From JASGMR01 sp963664675 (GTDB lineage Bacteria > Thermotogota > Thermotogae > Petrotogales > Kosmotogaceae), in the NCBI GenBank assembly GCA_963664675.2, contig CAXXLB010000009.1, positions 496,001 through 560,000 of the forward strand: 64,000 nt of DNA, given 5' to 3'. The notes under the pieces were generated by a model that saw nothing but the letters and a program-made list of their open reading frames with translations, did no database searches and was not told the origin of the DNA. This document shows, piece after piece, positions 36,922-46,900 of this stretch; the first letter of the stretch is position 1; the number at the start of each line of letters is the position of its first letter. A program made the position numbers and the translations under genes.

Positions 36922-37614
36922 ATGGAAAAATACTATGAAGTACTCAAAAAAACCGAATTATTTAAAAATATAGAGAAAAGCAATATGATAACACTTTTGA
37001 GCTGCCTGAGCCCTAGAATAAGAGAATACAAGAGAAACAAAGTGATTGGATTGAATGGAGAAAATTTAAAGAATTTGGGAATAGTAGTTAGAGGAAGAGT
37101 GGAAATAGTCAAAGAAGATGTAGATGGAAATAAAAATATAATCGCTATGGTAAACGAAGGAGAAATGTTTGGAGAAACAGTGGTTTTTTCCGGATTCAAC
37201 AAATATCCTGTAAACGTTTTTTCTCACACTGATTCCACAGTGTTGTTCATATCTCCAGATAAAATAATTAGTAGATGCGATCAGAACTGCTTCTTTCATG
37301 AACAGCTTATAAAAAATATATTAAGTGTCATTGCAAAAAAAGCACTGATGCTGAATCAAAAACTCGAATACGGATTAATAAAAAGCATGAGAGGAAAAAT
37401 CAGCAAATATATCCAGGAACAGTATATGAAGAACGGAGAAGTTGTAGAATTCGAAATGTCAATGAACAGAAACGAACTGGCGGATTTTTTGAACGTGTCC
37501 AGACCATCCATGAGTAGAGAATTTGGAAAAATGAGAGATGAGGCAATAATAGCCTTCAAGGGGAAACATATTCAAATAAAAAATATGAAAAAACTAAAGG
37601 AAAATGCCCTTTAA
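36922..37614 (+). CDS. Crp/Fnr-family transcriptional regulator
   Basis: 230 residues: a cyclic-nucleotide-type sensor domain (about 10-125, with GEMFGETVVFSG) and a C-terminal winged helix (about 160-225, with NRNELADFLNVSRPSMSREFGKM). No N-terminal Fnr-type Cys cluster is visible; Cys occur singly. It is divergent from hcp, the arrangement of HcpR-like nitrosative-stress regulators, so control of hcp is likely but inferred. AAAGGAGG precedes the ATG. Confidence 0.88.
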   Translation: MEKYYEVLKKTELFKNIEKSNMITLLSCLSPRIREYKRNKVIGLNGENLKNLGIVVRGRVEIVKEDVDGNKNIIAMVNEGEMFGETVVFSGFNKYPVNVFSHTDSTVLFISPDKIISRCDQNCFFHEQLIKNILSVIAKKALMLNQKLEYGLIKSMRGKISKYIQEQYMKNGEVVEFEMSMNRNELADFLNVSRPSMSREFGKMRDEAIIAFKGKHIQIKNMKKLKENAL

Positions 37615-37851
37615 AAATCTAACAATTTGTTTCAAAAACAAATCGGTTTCATATTCCGTTTTTTCAGTCACAATCCATTTCATTAATAAAAAAAGATATA
37701 CAGATATTTCCTCTATATTTCTGTCTCTGAAATTCGACCGTATTTTCAAAAACTATTGTAAAGAAATTTTTTGAGAATACAAAAATTTCTTATCATATAA
37801 AGGACTTTTTCGGCTATAAGTTAAACATTAAAATTTCACATTTTATCCGAT

Positions 37852-38831
37852 CTATTTTAAAAACACTTTCTTTCTATGATAATCCAAGTATTTTATATGT
37901 TGCTTTTCAACTTTTCGCATACTCATTTTTTCATTTATCCCTAATTTTATTCTTGCTTCATTGCTCAATCTTCTATTTATCAAAATTGTTCCCTCATCGT
38001 CAAAACTTATTATGCCGTTATCAAAAGCACTGTCTAAATTTGGAGTTAACAATAATCCATTAAATCTATCAAGACGTTCTCTGTTATTACAGTCTCTCCA
38101 AGGTTTTATGTGAAATGCCCGTAATAATGCTAAAACCTTACAGTCCGTAACTGCACAACCTTTCCAATAGTTTATTAAATCATCACGAAATTTACCCTGA
38201 CCTATACGACTCTGTACTATCGTTTCCCTTTCAGTTTTGGATAAATTGAAATAACTTTTACTGTACTCTTCTATACCTTTTATAAAATTATTATAATCAA
38301 GAGAGGAACATAACACTTCAAAAAAACTCTTAAATAAGCCAAAAAATCTGAACTGTTTTTCTTCTGGCTTCTAATTTTTAATTGTTTATATTTGTTAGAA
38401 ACTTTTTCAATATAAATAAAATGATATTTTCTTATCAACAGCCAGAGTTCTGAATTTTCAGAAGGGTCATAGTAACCGTTTATAGATGGTACAACCTTAT
38501 ATTCGGGATAATAGCTTTTCTCTCTTTCCCATCTTTCTGAATTTAATAGATTTTTTTGATCATTCAAAGATTTGCTTAAGTTTTCTTTGTCCAATGCCAA
38601 CCATATTTTATTATCCGAAATCGTAAAAACTATAAGATTACCGACTAAAAATTGTATACGATCACGTTGATAATATACTCCCCATTTATCACTACCACAA
38701 AAATTGGCAAAATTAATGGATTCCTGTAACAATGATAAACACAATCTTCTTTTATTTACATCTGGAACAATAGAATTTACAATAAATTCAACATTATTAT
38801 TCGCATTACCTACTGCATTAAGATCATATTT
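37852..38831 (-). pseudogene. HNH endonuclease, 5'-truncated and frameshifted
   Basis: Two frames overlap at 38280-38316. The first encodes a domain with WGVYYQRDRIQF and IWLALDKENL; the second an HNH-nuclease-like end with FRDDLINYWKGCAVTDCKVLALLRAFHIKPW and FNGLLLTPNLDSAFDNG, i.e. the His/Asn motif of restriction-type HNH enzymes. Adding one T to the T7 run (38320-38326 on the minus strand) joins them as YLRVFFEVLCSSLD. The frame is open upstream to 38831 without any start codon and then meets the nitroreductase gene, so the 5' end is missing as well. Probably a dead restriction-modification remnant. Confidence 0.72.
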
Positions 38832-38836
38832 TCAAA

Positions 38837-39448
38837 TCAGGCTTTATTTCCCCACTCATTGTAAAATGTTCTTTCTTTTTTATCTCTTTCTGTTCTCTTT
38901 TTTGGAATCTCGTCCGCATAACCCACGGGAACGAGCACCTGACATGTAATGTGATCAGGCAAACCAAGTATAGTGTTTATTTTTTCAATATTCATGAAAT
39001 CCACCAGGCACCCTCTCAAACCATAAGAAACAGCGGTCAGGATCATATGTTGCGCAGCAATGTATGCGGGGGTTGACAGCAATAGAGTTTTACTGGCCTT
39101 TCGATTACCATTTTCTCTGAGATAATCAATTATTTCACTTCCATATCTCAACTTATTTCCGACGACACCATAAGCATCATCATCCTGATCCGCAATATCC
39201 CAACCGATATCTGCACAGCACACGAAAATAACCGGAGCCTGCGCGACCCAATTGGCCCAAAGAGTTGCTTCAGCTATTTGATCCTTTATATCCAGGTCAT
39301 CCACAACGCCAAAATAATAATTGCATACATCAGTTTCAGGAGCAAGCCTGGCTCCTTCTAAGATTTTATCTATGATATCTTTACTCACTTCAATATCCTT
39401 GAATTTTCTTACAGATCTTCTCATTTTCATAACTTCCAGTAAATCCAT
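38837..39448 (-). CDS. Nitroreductase-family FMN protein
   Basis: 203 residues from ATG 39448 (MDLLEVMKMRRSVRKF), preceded by GGGGGAATAAT. The RRSVRKF start, LEGARLAPET and GLRGCLVDFMNIEKI are typical of the NADH/FMN nitroreductase fold. Substrate unknown. In-frame codons upstream to 39514 lack an SD and are not homologous. Confidence 0.87.
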   Translation of the reverse strand: MDLLEVMKMRRSVRKFKDIEVSKDIIDKILEGARLAPETDVCNYYFGVVDDLDIKDQIAEATLWANWVAQAPVIFVCCADIGWDIADQDDDAYGVVGNKLRYGSEIIDYLRENGNRKASKTLLLSTPAYIAAQHMILTAVSYGLRGCLVDFMNIEKINTILGLPDHITCQVLVPVGYADEIPKKRTERDKKERTFYNEWGNKA

Positions 39449-39818
39449 AATTATTCCCCCTTCACCCCTTTTTAAAACAATTATAAAAGTATATATAGTC
39501 AACGATTTCTGCAAAATTTTCTAGATTTCAGTTCTTAAGTGGACAAATCAATTTTCGTTAAAAATACATAACTCATTCTTTTATTCCAACTTGATACAAA
39601 TTTTAACCTTCACCTTGTTTTGAATTCCACAAACCCTTGATGTCCACAACAAAATACTACTACTAAAAACCCCATTAAATGTTAAGAATAACCGGTAAAA
39701 AAATCATTTTGCAATCAATAATTCGATTAATTTCTTTTTATAATTTTAAGTGGATATTGAAGAATTTTTTTGCCAAAAATATAGAAAAAAATGATCTTTT
39801 CTTCCCCATTCAGTCTTA
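39449..39818. other. AT-rich gap without recognised features
   Basis: 370 bases between the nitroreductase start and the DUF1330 stop. No tRNA, hairpin terminator or credible gene was seen; an open frame on the plus strand here has no SD and runs into DUF1330 antisense. Confidence 0.5.
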
Positions 39819-40106
39819 TTATTTTCCCTCAGCGAGAACAGTGCTGCAATCCGCGCCCTTCAATCTGTGTTTGAGTATATTCTTATACTCCTCAGAATAG
39901 TACCATTCTTCAAATGATCTCTTATCCGGAAATTTTATCAGGATCATTCTATCATAATCCCATTTTCCTTCAAGAGTTTCCGGATTTAAATCTGCGGCAA
40001 GGTATTCACCGTTGTATTTTTCAAAAACCTCATCACATTTTTCCAGATATCGTTCATATTCTTTTTCGTCATTTACTTTTATCTGTGCTACAAAATAAAC
40101 ACTCAT
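39819..40106 (-). CDS. DUF1330 family protein
   Basis: 95 residues with the family outline YFVAQIKVNDEKEYERYLE, GEYLAADLNPETLEGKWDYDRMILIKFPD (in parts) and SEEYKNILKHR. A ferredoxin-like alpha/beta-barrel fold is expected. Function in this family is unknown. It appears to be a single gene. Confidence 0.87.
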   Translation of the reverse strand: MSVYFVAQIKVNDEKEYERYLEKCDEVFEKYNGEYLAADLNPETLEGKWDYDRMILIKFPDKRSFEEWYYSEEYKNILKHRLKGADCSTVLAEGK

Positions 40107-40331
40107 AAAAATTCAACTCCCTTAAAATGGGCTTTGGCACAGAGAATTTTTTCAAAATAAGCGCACTTTATATAAGTCTTAAAAACAACCCTTCTCTCTG
40201 TTTTATTTTATCATCTTTACTTTTATTTAAATAAATTCAAAACTGAAAACGAATGCGTCCGTAAAATGTAAGAAATGTTTTTTTCACAATTTATTTTTCT
40301 GCAAAAAATAGTGGAACATATCTATTGAAGA

Positions 40332-42155
40332 TTATTTGCTTTTTTTGTCCAGTTTATTACCGATAACTAATTTTTGAGATAATTCTATTTGTTTGAGAGC
40401 TTTTTCATAGCCTCTTCTACATTCATTTATACTTATCGGTTCTTTAGTTGAAAGTGACCAGGCAGTGCTGTTTTCAAATATACCATCCTTTGACAACAGA
40501 AAGAAAGTGTCACCTTCAATGAAAGACCCGTCAGGTACATAATATTGATTGGCCACAAATCCATCTTCGGAATTATTTATATCCTGACCAAAGAGTATAC
40601 CCTCGGTTTCAATTATTCCAAGCAGATTCAATAAGGTGGGGGTAAAATCTATCTGCCCTGCCACAATAGAATTGGTTTCCGTAAGACCACTGCCGGGAAT
40701 TTTAAATATGAGTGGTACGTTTAATGCTTCATCATAACTGTATTCATAACCAAGAAGATCCATCATGGCCTCTTGTGTCTCTTTATTGAATGGATAAAGC
40801 CCCGAGTGATCGCCGTATAAAATTATCATAGAGTTGTCATATATACCGGAATTTTTTAATTCATTTATAAATTTCCCCAATTCTTCATCGGTATAGTGTA
40901 CAGCATTCAAATAATCCGCAAAAAGTGTTCCCTGGTGTTCAGGAAGGATTTCGATTTTTTGCAATTCTTCAGGTAAATAATAAGGATTATGACTCGTTAA
41001 AGTTATCAGAATGGTAAAAAATGGCTCTTTCAACTTTTTCAAAAATTCAAATGATTGCTTGAAAAATGATCTATCACTTAGACCGAATGATATTATTTCA
41101 TCAGGTTCAAAATCTTCAAAACTCACAAAATTGTCTACACCCATTGAAGGATAAATCATATCACGATTCCAAAAGTTCGCATCATTTCCATGAAATATAG
41201 TTGTTTTATACCCATTCTCTTTTAACATTATTGGTAAGCTGTAAAATGTGTTGTCATAAAATTCCTTATATATGGATCTTTTTCCCATGCTGTGCATTGA
41301 ATTCAGTGTAATGAATTCACAGTCTGAAGTGTTCCCGCAACCGACTTGCTGATAATATCTGTCAAAATAGATATAATCCTCTTTGAGTAAATTGTTTATA
41401 TTCGGAGTCAATTCCTGTCCATTGTAGAATCTATTCACCAAAAAATCCTGAAATGACTCCAGTTGAATTATGATAATATTTTTTCCTTCTGCAACACCGA
41501 AATACTTTCCGTTTTTTCCCTTCTCATTCACATACCCCGTGTATTCTGTTTTTCCGTCCGCAATTTCTTCATTATCACGAAAACTGTCATATAAATCATA
41601 AAAGTGATACGCATATATTCCATATCTGTTGAATAGAAAAGACGCTTTAGAAATGTTATTGGGAAATAAGAATAAAAAAACTGTAATTAACATTAAAAGG
41701 ACTATTAAAAAATTTGGATTCCTGTTGATTTTTGCGTTTTCAACATACTTTGCTCTCCTCAACAATATATAAATGATGGGAATATCTATAAGCATCAAAA
41801 AGCACACAGGATTCAGCGCATAATAAACCGATTGTTTCACTTTTCCAATCTGAGTGATAAGAAGTAACTCTCTTATCGACGGCATGAAACCAAAATACAT
41901 AAAGTAAAGTATATCAACAAAAAGCATGCCTGAAATGATGCAATAAACTACAAAAAGTTTTATTCTACGATTCTTCCTGACTAAATTGGTGATCGAAAAT
42001 ATTATTGTTATACTGACTAATGTACCTATAATTAACTCCAACTGTATGTTTTCTATTGCATATACATAAAGAAGAAATGTCTTTAATAAACTTAAAATCG
42101 CTAACAATATGAAATAATTAGGTTTAAATTTATTTGTGAAAAAATTTGAAAACAT
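40332..42155 (-). CDS. LtaS-like sulfatase-fold membrane phosphoglycerol transferase
   Basis: About 607 residues from ATG 42155 (GGGGGG lies four bases before it). Five hydrophobic helices fill the first ~190 residues; the rest is an extracellular sulfatase-fold domain with IIIQLESFQDF, the Thr nucleophile region CGNTSDCEFITLNSMHS, FHGNDANFWNRD, TSHNPYYLP and YGDHSGLY. This is the layout of LTA synthase and of OpgB-type phosphoglycerol/phosphoethanolamine transferases. In an organism with an outer toga the acceptor is more likely a glycan or lipid than teichoic acid (inference). Confidence 0.85.
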   Translation of the reverse strand: MFSNFFTNKFKPNYFILLAILSLLKTFLLYVYAIENIQLELIIGTLVSITIIFSITNLVRKNRRIKLFVVYCIISGMLFVDILYFMYFGFMPSIRELLLITQIGKVKQSVYYALNPVCFLMLIDIPIIYILLRRAKYVENAKINRNPNFLIVLLMLITVFLFLFPNNISKASFLFNRYGIYAYHFYDLYDSFRDNEEIADGKTEYTGYVNEKGKNGKYFGVAEGKNIIIIQLESFQDFLVNRFYNGQELTPNINNLLKEDYIYFDRYYQQVGCGNTSDCEFITLNSMHSMGKRSIYKEFYDNTFYSLPIMLKENGYKTTIFHGNDANFWNRDMIYPSMGVDNFVSFEDFEPDEIISFGLSDRSFFKQSFEFLKKLKEPFFTILITLTSHNPYYLPEELQKIEILPEHQGTLFADYLNAVHYTDEELGKFINELKNSGIYDNSMIILYGDHSGLYPFNKETQEAMMDLLGYEYSYDEALNVPLIFKIPGSGLTETNSIVAGQIDFTPTLLNLLGIIETEGILFGQDINNSEDGFVANQYYVPDGSFIEGDTFFLLSKDGIFENSTAWSLSTKEPISINECRRGYEKALKQIELSQKLVIGNKLDKKSK

Positions 42156-42176
42156 ATGTCCCCCCTGTATTTTCAA

Positions 42177-42521
42177 AAAATATTATACTACATACAATTT
42201 TTTTATTTTTTATAAAATTTTTCTATATATGTTATTATCAGATATAAATTAAAATAAATGATTCTACTACACATTATGCCACTTTTCTCAGGACAGATTG
42301 CAGTAAATTTTTATATATAATTTTTAACTCACAATTTACGAATCCTAAAAACTTGGCTATAATCAAATGATTTTTTCTTTATTATTAAAATATTAAAATG
42401 ATCTCTATAATCATTACCATTTCTTAAATTAAAGGGTGTATCATTTGAATAATTAGTTTTTTAGTCATTATAACCCTTTTGAGAAATTCTATTAGCTCCT
42501 AAAATTCAGTTAATTCTGCAT
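42177..42521. other. AT-rich gap between LtaS-like gene and encapsulin terminators
   Basis: No gene or RNA was recognised. A TATAAT word near 42212 on the minus strand could be the -10 of the LtaS-like gene but has no clear -35. Confidence 0.45.
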
Positions 42522-42523
42522 TA

Positions 42524-42584
42524 AAAAACCACCATTCAGAAGAATGGTGGTTTTTAACAAAAGGGCCGGTCATAATGACCGGCC
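42524..42584 (-). terminator. Tandem terminator hairpins after encapsulin
   Basis: On the minus strand two hairpins follow the encapsulin stop: GGCCGGTCA/TGACCGGCC with a three-base loop (42564-42584), then AAAAACCACCATTC/GAATGGTGGTTTTT with a four-base loop and T-tract (42524-42555). The second is a textbook terminator; the first has only a short CTTTTG tail. A doubled stop suggests strong transcription. Confidence 0.88.
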
Positions 42585-42613
42585 TCGAATTAATATGGTT
42601 GAATTTTTTTTAT

Positions 42614-43402
42614 TTAAATTTCCAGTTTTACAACTATCTCTGGATTCAACACTCTGAAGGTGAATGATTCACTTATGAATAACTTCACTTTTCTCGCATC
42701 ATGTGATTGATATCCTATCGAAAAATCTCCTCCTATCGTTAACTCCAGATCACTACTTCTCTGTGGTATCATCAATGCATCTTCTATCGCAAAACTGAAA
42801 AGTATCTCAGTTCCTATGTATTCATTTATCCATTTCGTTATCTGATATGAATGTACAGTAGTGTTCAATTTTTCCAGGAATTTTTTCCCTGCTATCAAAA
42901 CATACGGAGGTGTTTCAAATTTTTTCCTGAGTTTTATAGATGCCTCCGTTATCGCTTTCATTATTCCTGATCCTTCTTCTACCTTCACCGTATTTCCTTT
43001 ACTGTAATGATCCAGCCCTTTTATTCCTATTGCAGGATTTCCCTTGTATATCGCTTCTTCTTCATATATCGCTATTTTCTTTGCAGCTTCTTCCAGCGTT
43101 CCCAGGTCGGGATTCTCTGCTCCTCTTTCTATGTTGTCCAGTTCCCACCTGTCGAGCGTGAATTCTATTCTCGTCTCTGTCAACGGTCTGGCAGCATAGT
43201 TCATTGCCTTCACTTCGTTTCCTTCTTCTTTTCCTTCAAGTCTTCCTTCCGGTACATGTGTGTAGTCCCATCCCATCGGACCTTTTACTTTCACCGCTTT
43301 CCTTGCCGATAATTGTGATTTCAATACTTCCTGAGCTCTTTTCTCTATTTCTTCCCAACTCTTTGTGCTGATTGGGGCCAATTCTTTTTTCAATAAATCC
43401 AT
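42614..43402 (-). CDS. Encapsulin shell protein (linocin/HK97 fold)
   Basis: 262 residues with the encapsulin landmarks LAPISTKSWEEIEKRAQEVLKS at the start, GPMGWDYTHVPEGRLE, LDRWELDNIERGAENPDLG, IAIYEEEAIYKGN, IEDALMIPQRSSDLELTIGGDFSIGY (in parts) and ESFTFRVLNPEIVV at the end. It closely follows the layout of the Thermotoga maritima shell protein, including the WELDNIERG segment where a flavin binds in that protein. It would self-assemble into an icosahedral compartment around the ferritin-like protein encoded 11 bp upstream. Confidence 0.94.
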   Translation of the reverse strand: MDLLKKELAPISTKSWEEIEKRAQEVLKSQLSARKAVKVKGPMGWDYTHVPEGRLEGKEEGNEVKAMNYAARPLTETRIEFTLDRWELDNIERGAENPDLGTLEEAAKKIAIYEEEAIYKGNPAIGIKGLDHYSKGNTVKVEEGSGIMKAITEASIKLRKKFETPPYVLIAGKKFLEKLNTTVHSYQITKWINEYIGTEILFSFAIEDALMIPQRSSDLELTIGGDFSIGYQSHDARKVKLFISESFTFRVLNPEIVVKLEI

Positions 43403-43413
43403 CGCTTTACCTC

Positions 43414-43761
43414 CTATTCCAGATCTCCTATTTTTAAGCTGTCGTCGCTGCCTTCGCTCTCTTCTCCTTCTGCCGCTTCTTCGAGTTCCGTTATCTTTCC
43501 TTCTTTAAAAAGATACGTGGACAGTTCTTCATTCCATCCTTCCATGTTTCTTCTCAACCACTCTATTGCCATACATGCGTGTTCAATTTCTTCGTCCCTG
43601 TTATGTGCCATTATCGCCTTTATTTCTTCATCATTAGCTGTGTCAACTCTCTGGTTATACCAGTTTATAGCTTCAATCTCTTCTTTTAAACTACTCAATG
43701 CTTTTGATACATCCTTTGTCTTACTACTCAATAACTCATACGGTTCATGATAATCTACCAT
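43414..43761 (-). CDS. Encapsulated ferritin (EncFtn) cargo with C-terminal targeting peptide
   Basis: 115 residues. The two helices carry the EncFtn ferroxidase residues: EEIEAINWYNQR (Glu27-Glu30, Trp34) and HNRDEEIEHACMAIEWLRR (Glu58 and His61, spacing ExxH). It acts as a decameric ferroxidase when packed inside the shell. After an acidic linker (about 92-107) the last residues DDSLKIGDLE match the encapsulation signal consensus that docks on the shell interior. AGGAGGTG precedes the ATG. It is co-transcribed with the shell gene as an iron store. Confidence 0.92.
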   Translation of the reverse strand: MVDYHEPYELLSSKTKDVSKALSSLKEEIEAINWYNQRVDTANDEEIKAIMAHNRDEEIEHACMAIEWLRRNMEGWNEELSTYLFKEGKITELEEAAEGEESEGSDDSLKIGDLE

Positions 43762-43796
43762 TACTTCTTCACCTCCTGTAAATATCTTTCCATTTA

Positions 43797-43824
43797 ATTA
43801 TAATATAATTCGTTTTTGAAACAA
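43797..43824 (-). promoter_or_regulatory. Promoter of the encapsulin operon
   Basis: On the minus strand TTGTTT (43819-43824), a 16-bp spacer and a perfect TATAAT (43797-43802), about 35 bases before the EncFtn ATG. No obvious Fur-type palindrome was noticed. Confidence 0.6.
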
Positions 43825-43897
43825 AATATATCAAAGATACTTTATTTACTTTGTCATGTTATAAATGAAAAAACTATTTTTATCTAATATAATTAAT

Positions 43898-43927
43898 TTG
43901 CTTAATACGAATTAAATCATATATAAT
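43898..43927 (+). promoter_or_regulatory. Promoter of the large GGDEF-EAL gene
   Basis: TTGCTT (43898-43903), 18-bp spacer, TATAAT (43922-43927), 30 bases before the ATG. Confidence 0.55.
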
Positions 43928-43957
43928 AAATATATTAAATTCTATGGGGATAGAGCT

Positions 43958-46900
43958 ATGGAAAAAAACAAAAAAATCGGGGAAGAAATAGAAGTTTTTA
44001 AGAAAAGTGAAAATAGTCTTATAGATGAAGTGAAAAGTTTCGAAAAATTTTTAGATCTGTCGGATGTTATTTTTTTAGTCATTGGAAAAGACGGCAAAAT
44101 AATTTTTTCGAACGAAACGACTTCAAAAATATTGGGATACTCAAAAGAATTTTTACATAAAAAAAATTGGTTTAAAACTGCATTGAGTTATGAAGAGTTA
44201 AGAAGGGTAAGAAAAGTTTTCAGTATGATTATGCGAGGAAAAATAAACGAAGTTAAAAATTTTGAAAATTATGTGCTGACAAAGGATAAAAAGAAAAGAT
44301 TGATATCATGGAAAAACTCTTATATAAAAGATAAAAACAATGAAATTGTTGCTATTGTCAGTTCCGGAGAAGACATAACCGAAAAGAGAAAAATGGAAGA
44401 AAATTTGATGCGCCTGAATAGGTTGATAAAGGCCATCACAAATATAAATAAACTCATAACAAAAGAAAGCAGCGAAAAGGAGCTTATAAGAAAAGCTTGC
44501 CTGGAGTTCGTTAAAACGAGGGGTTATTTGAGTTCTTTCATAATAACCTTCGATAAAAATGGCAAATACAAAGAATTCGCTTCTGCCGGAGAAATCATCG
44601 ATGAACCAATTTTTATAAAAAAAATTAAATCACTCGATATACCATGCATAAAAAATATTTTGGATAAAAACGAGATATTTTTTGTGAGGGATTCCGATAA
44701 TTGTAGGGAATGTCCAAATTTTAACGATTGTGAAAAAAAGGCTACTGTTTCTTTAAAGTTATCTTATTCAGGAAGAACCTGGGGAATCTTGTCGGCAACA
44801 GTTCCTCAGGATTATCTGGATAACGAAGAGGAAATGGAACTTTTCCGGGAAGTTTCCGAGGATATTGCTTTTGCATTATACAAGATTGAAATGGAGAAAT
44901 CCCAAAAGAAACTGCAGGAAGAGATTGAAAAAAATGAAAAAAGATTGAGAAATTTGTTCGAGCACACAAGTATCGGGATATACAGGACGGCTCCCGATGG
45001 AAAAATACTCTTCGCTAACCCGGCATTTTTAAACATAATTGGTTATGATTCTTTTGAGGAATTGGAAAAGGGGAAAAATGAAATAATAGATGTCACTGGT
45101 TATCCGAGAGAAAATTTCAAAAGATTAATAGAAAAAAACGGCTATATAAATGGATTCATAACTAAATTGAGAAAAAAAGACGGTTCACCGATAACTGTTA
45201 TAGAAAATGCCAGAGCATTGAATGACGAGAATGGACAATACATATACGAAGGTACAATTGAAGATGTATCTGATTGGGTAAAAGCTCAGAAAGCGCTGGA
45301 AGAAAGCGAATTGAAATTCAGAACTTTTACAGAATCTATCCCAATCGGAATATTTATAATTCAAAATGATGAAATTATTTATGTAAACCCCGCCGCTATT
45401 AGAATGCTCGGTATTAACGAAAAAGATTTTAGGTATAAAAATATCTGGAATTTTATTCATCCTGAATTCATAGATATGGTGAAGGAAAAGAAAAGAACCT
45501 TTGAAAAAAATCCTGATGCGGAAAACGATTATGAATGTAAAATTGTTGATATAAATGGTACTGAAAAATGGGTCAGAATTATCGGGAGAAATATTAAATA
45601 TGGTGGAAAGAGAGTGAGGTTGGTTTCTTTTCACGATATCGATGAAGAAGTGAAAAGAAGAATGGATATTTCAAGAGAAACAAATTTCAAGCAAAATCTC
45701 GTTCAAACGGTCTCCAGAATACTCTCCGGAGAACTTGATGAGAGTATATACAGTATAATATTAGAAGGATTGAAAAATTCTGTTGATGGAATAGATGAGT
45801 TAAGTATTTTAATTGAAGATGAATCCAATGTTTATAGATTTAAAGAGGCTACATTCTTAAATAAAGATCAGATAAAAAAAGTTTTTCTTACAAAGAATGA
45901 TATAAATTTTCTACTCGAAAAGACTGGAACGGTGGAGCTGTGGAATTTAACCGATAAATTAAAAAACAGCAGCGGTTATTCATCCTTAGTAAACAATGCG
46001 TTACAGAAAAGAGAAATTAATTATTCTGTTTCATTTCCAATAGTCGTGGAAAAAAGGACCGTCGGTTTTTTAAATATTGGATTCAAAAAGAAGCACAGAC
46101 AGCTCAATAAATCCACAAAGGATATGCTGGAAATATTCGCCCAGCAGATAGGAAGTATAATAAAACGAAAAAAATTAGAAGAAGAACTGAAATCCGAAAA
46201 AAATAACCTGCAATATATCGCATTACATGATCCCATAACGGGGTTGTCAAACAGAAGATATTTTATAGAAAGACTTTCAAAACTTATAAATTATCATGAA
46301 TATAAAGGAATTTCCTTTGCCTTGATTCAAATTAATATCGAAAGATACAAAAATGTTAAGGATGTTTTTGGCCATGAAATCGGCGATCTTTTGCTAAAAA
46401 AAATAGGCGAAAAGATTTCCAATACTATTAACAGAAGGGATGAATTGTTTAAATTAGAAGGAGAGGAATTTGCAATAGTCCTTCAAAACTGTGATAAAAA
46501 CAATGTATCTGAAAAACTCAAAAAAATTTTATCTGTGTTTGAAGAACCTTTTAAAATATTCGACCAATATGTTAATGTGAGTGCAAAAATCGGAATAGCT
46601 ATTTATCCGGATGATGGCACCGATTATCATTTGTTATCCAGAAATTCCTCTATTGCTCTCACTAATGCTTTTTTAAGGGAAAAAGGAGTTTGTATTTTCA
46701 ATGAAAAACAGAGTGTTGATCTGAATAAGAGAACTCTGTTGGAACAGGAATTAAGAAACGCAATAATGACCGGTAAAAATTTATTATTATATTATCAACC
46801 TATTTTGAATCTGAATACCAACAAAATAGAAAAACTCGAATCTTTAGCCAGATGGAAAAGTGAAAAGTATGGTTTTATCAGTCCGGATATATTTATCAAT

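Noticed and set aside
39679..39900. A 73-codon plus-strand frame
   Set aside because: It runs antisense into DUF1330, has no SD and looks like AT-rich noise.
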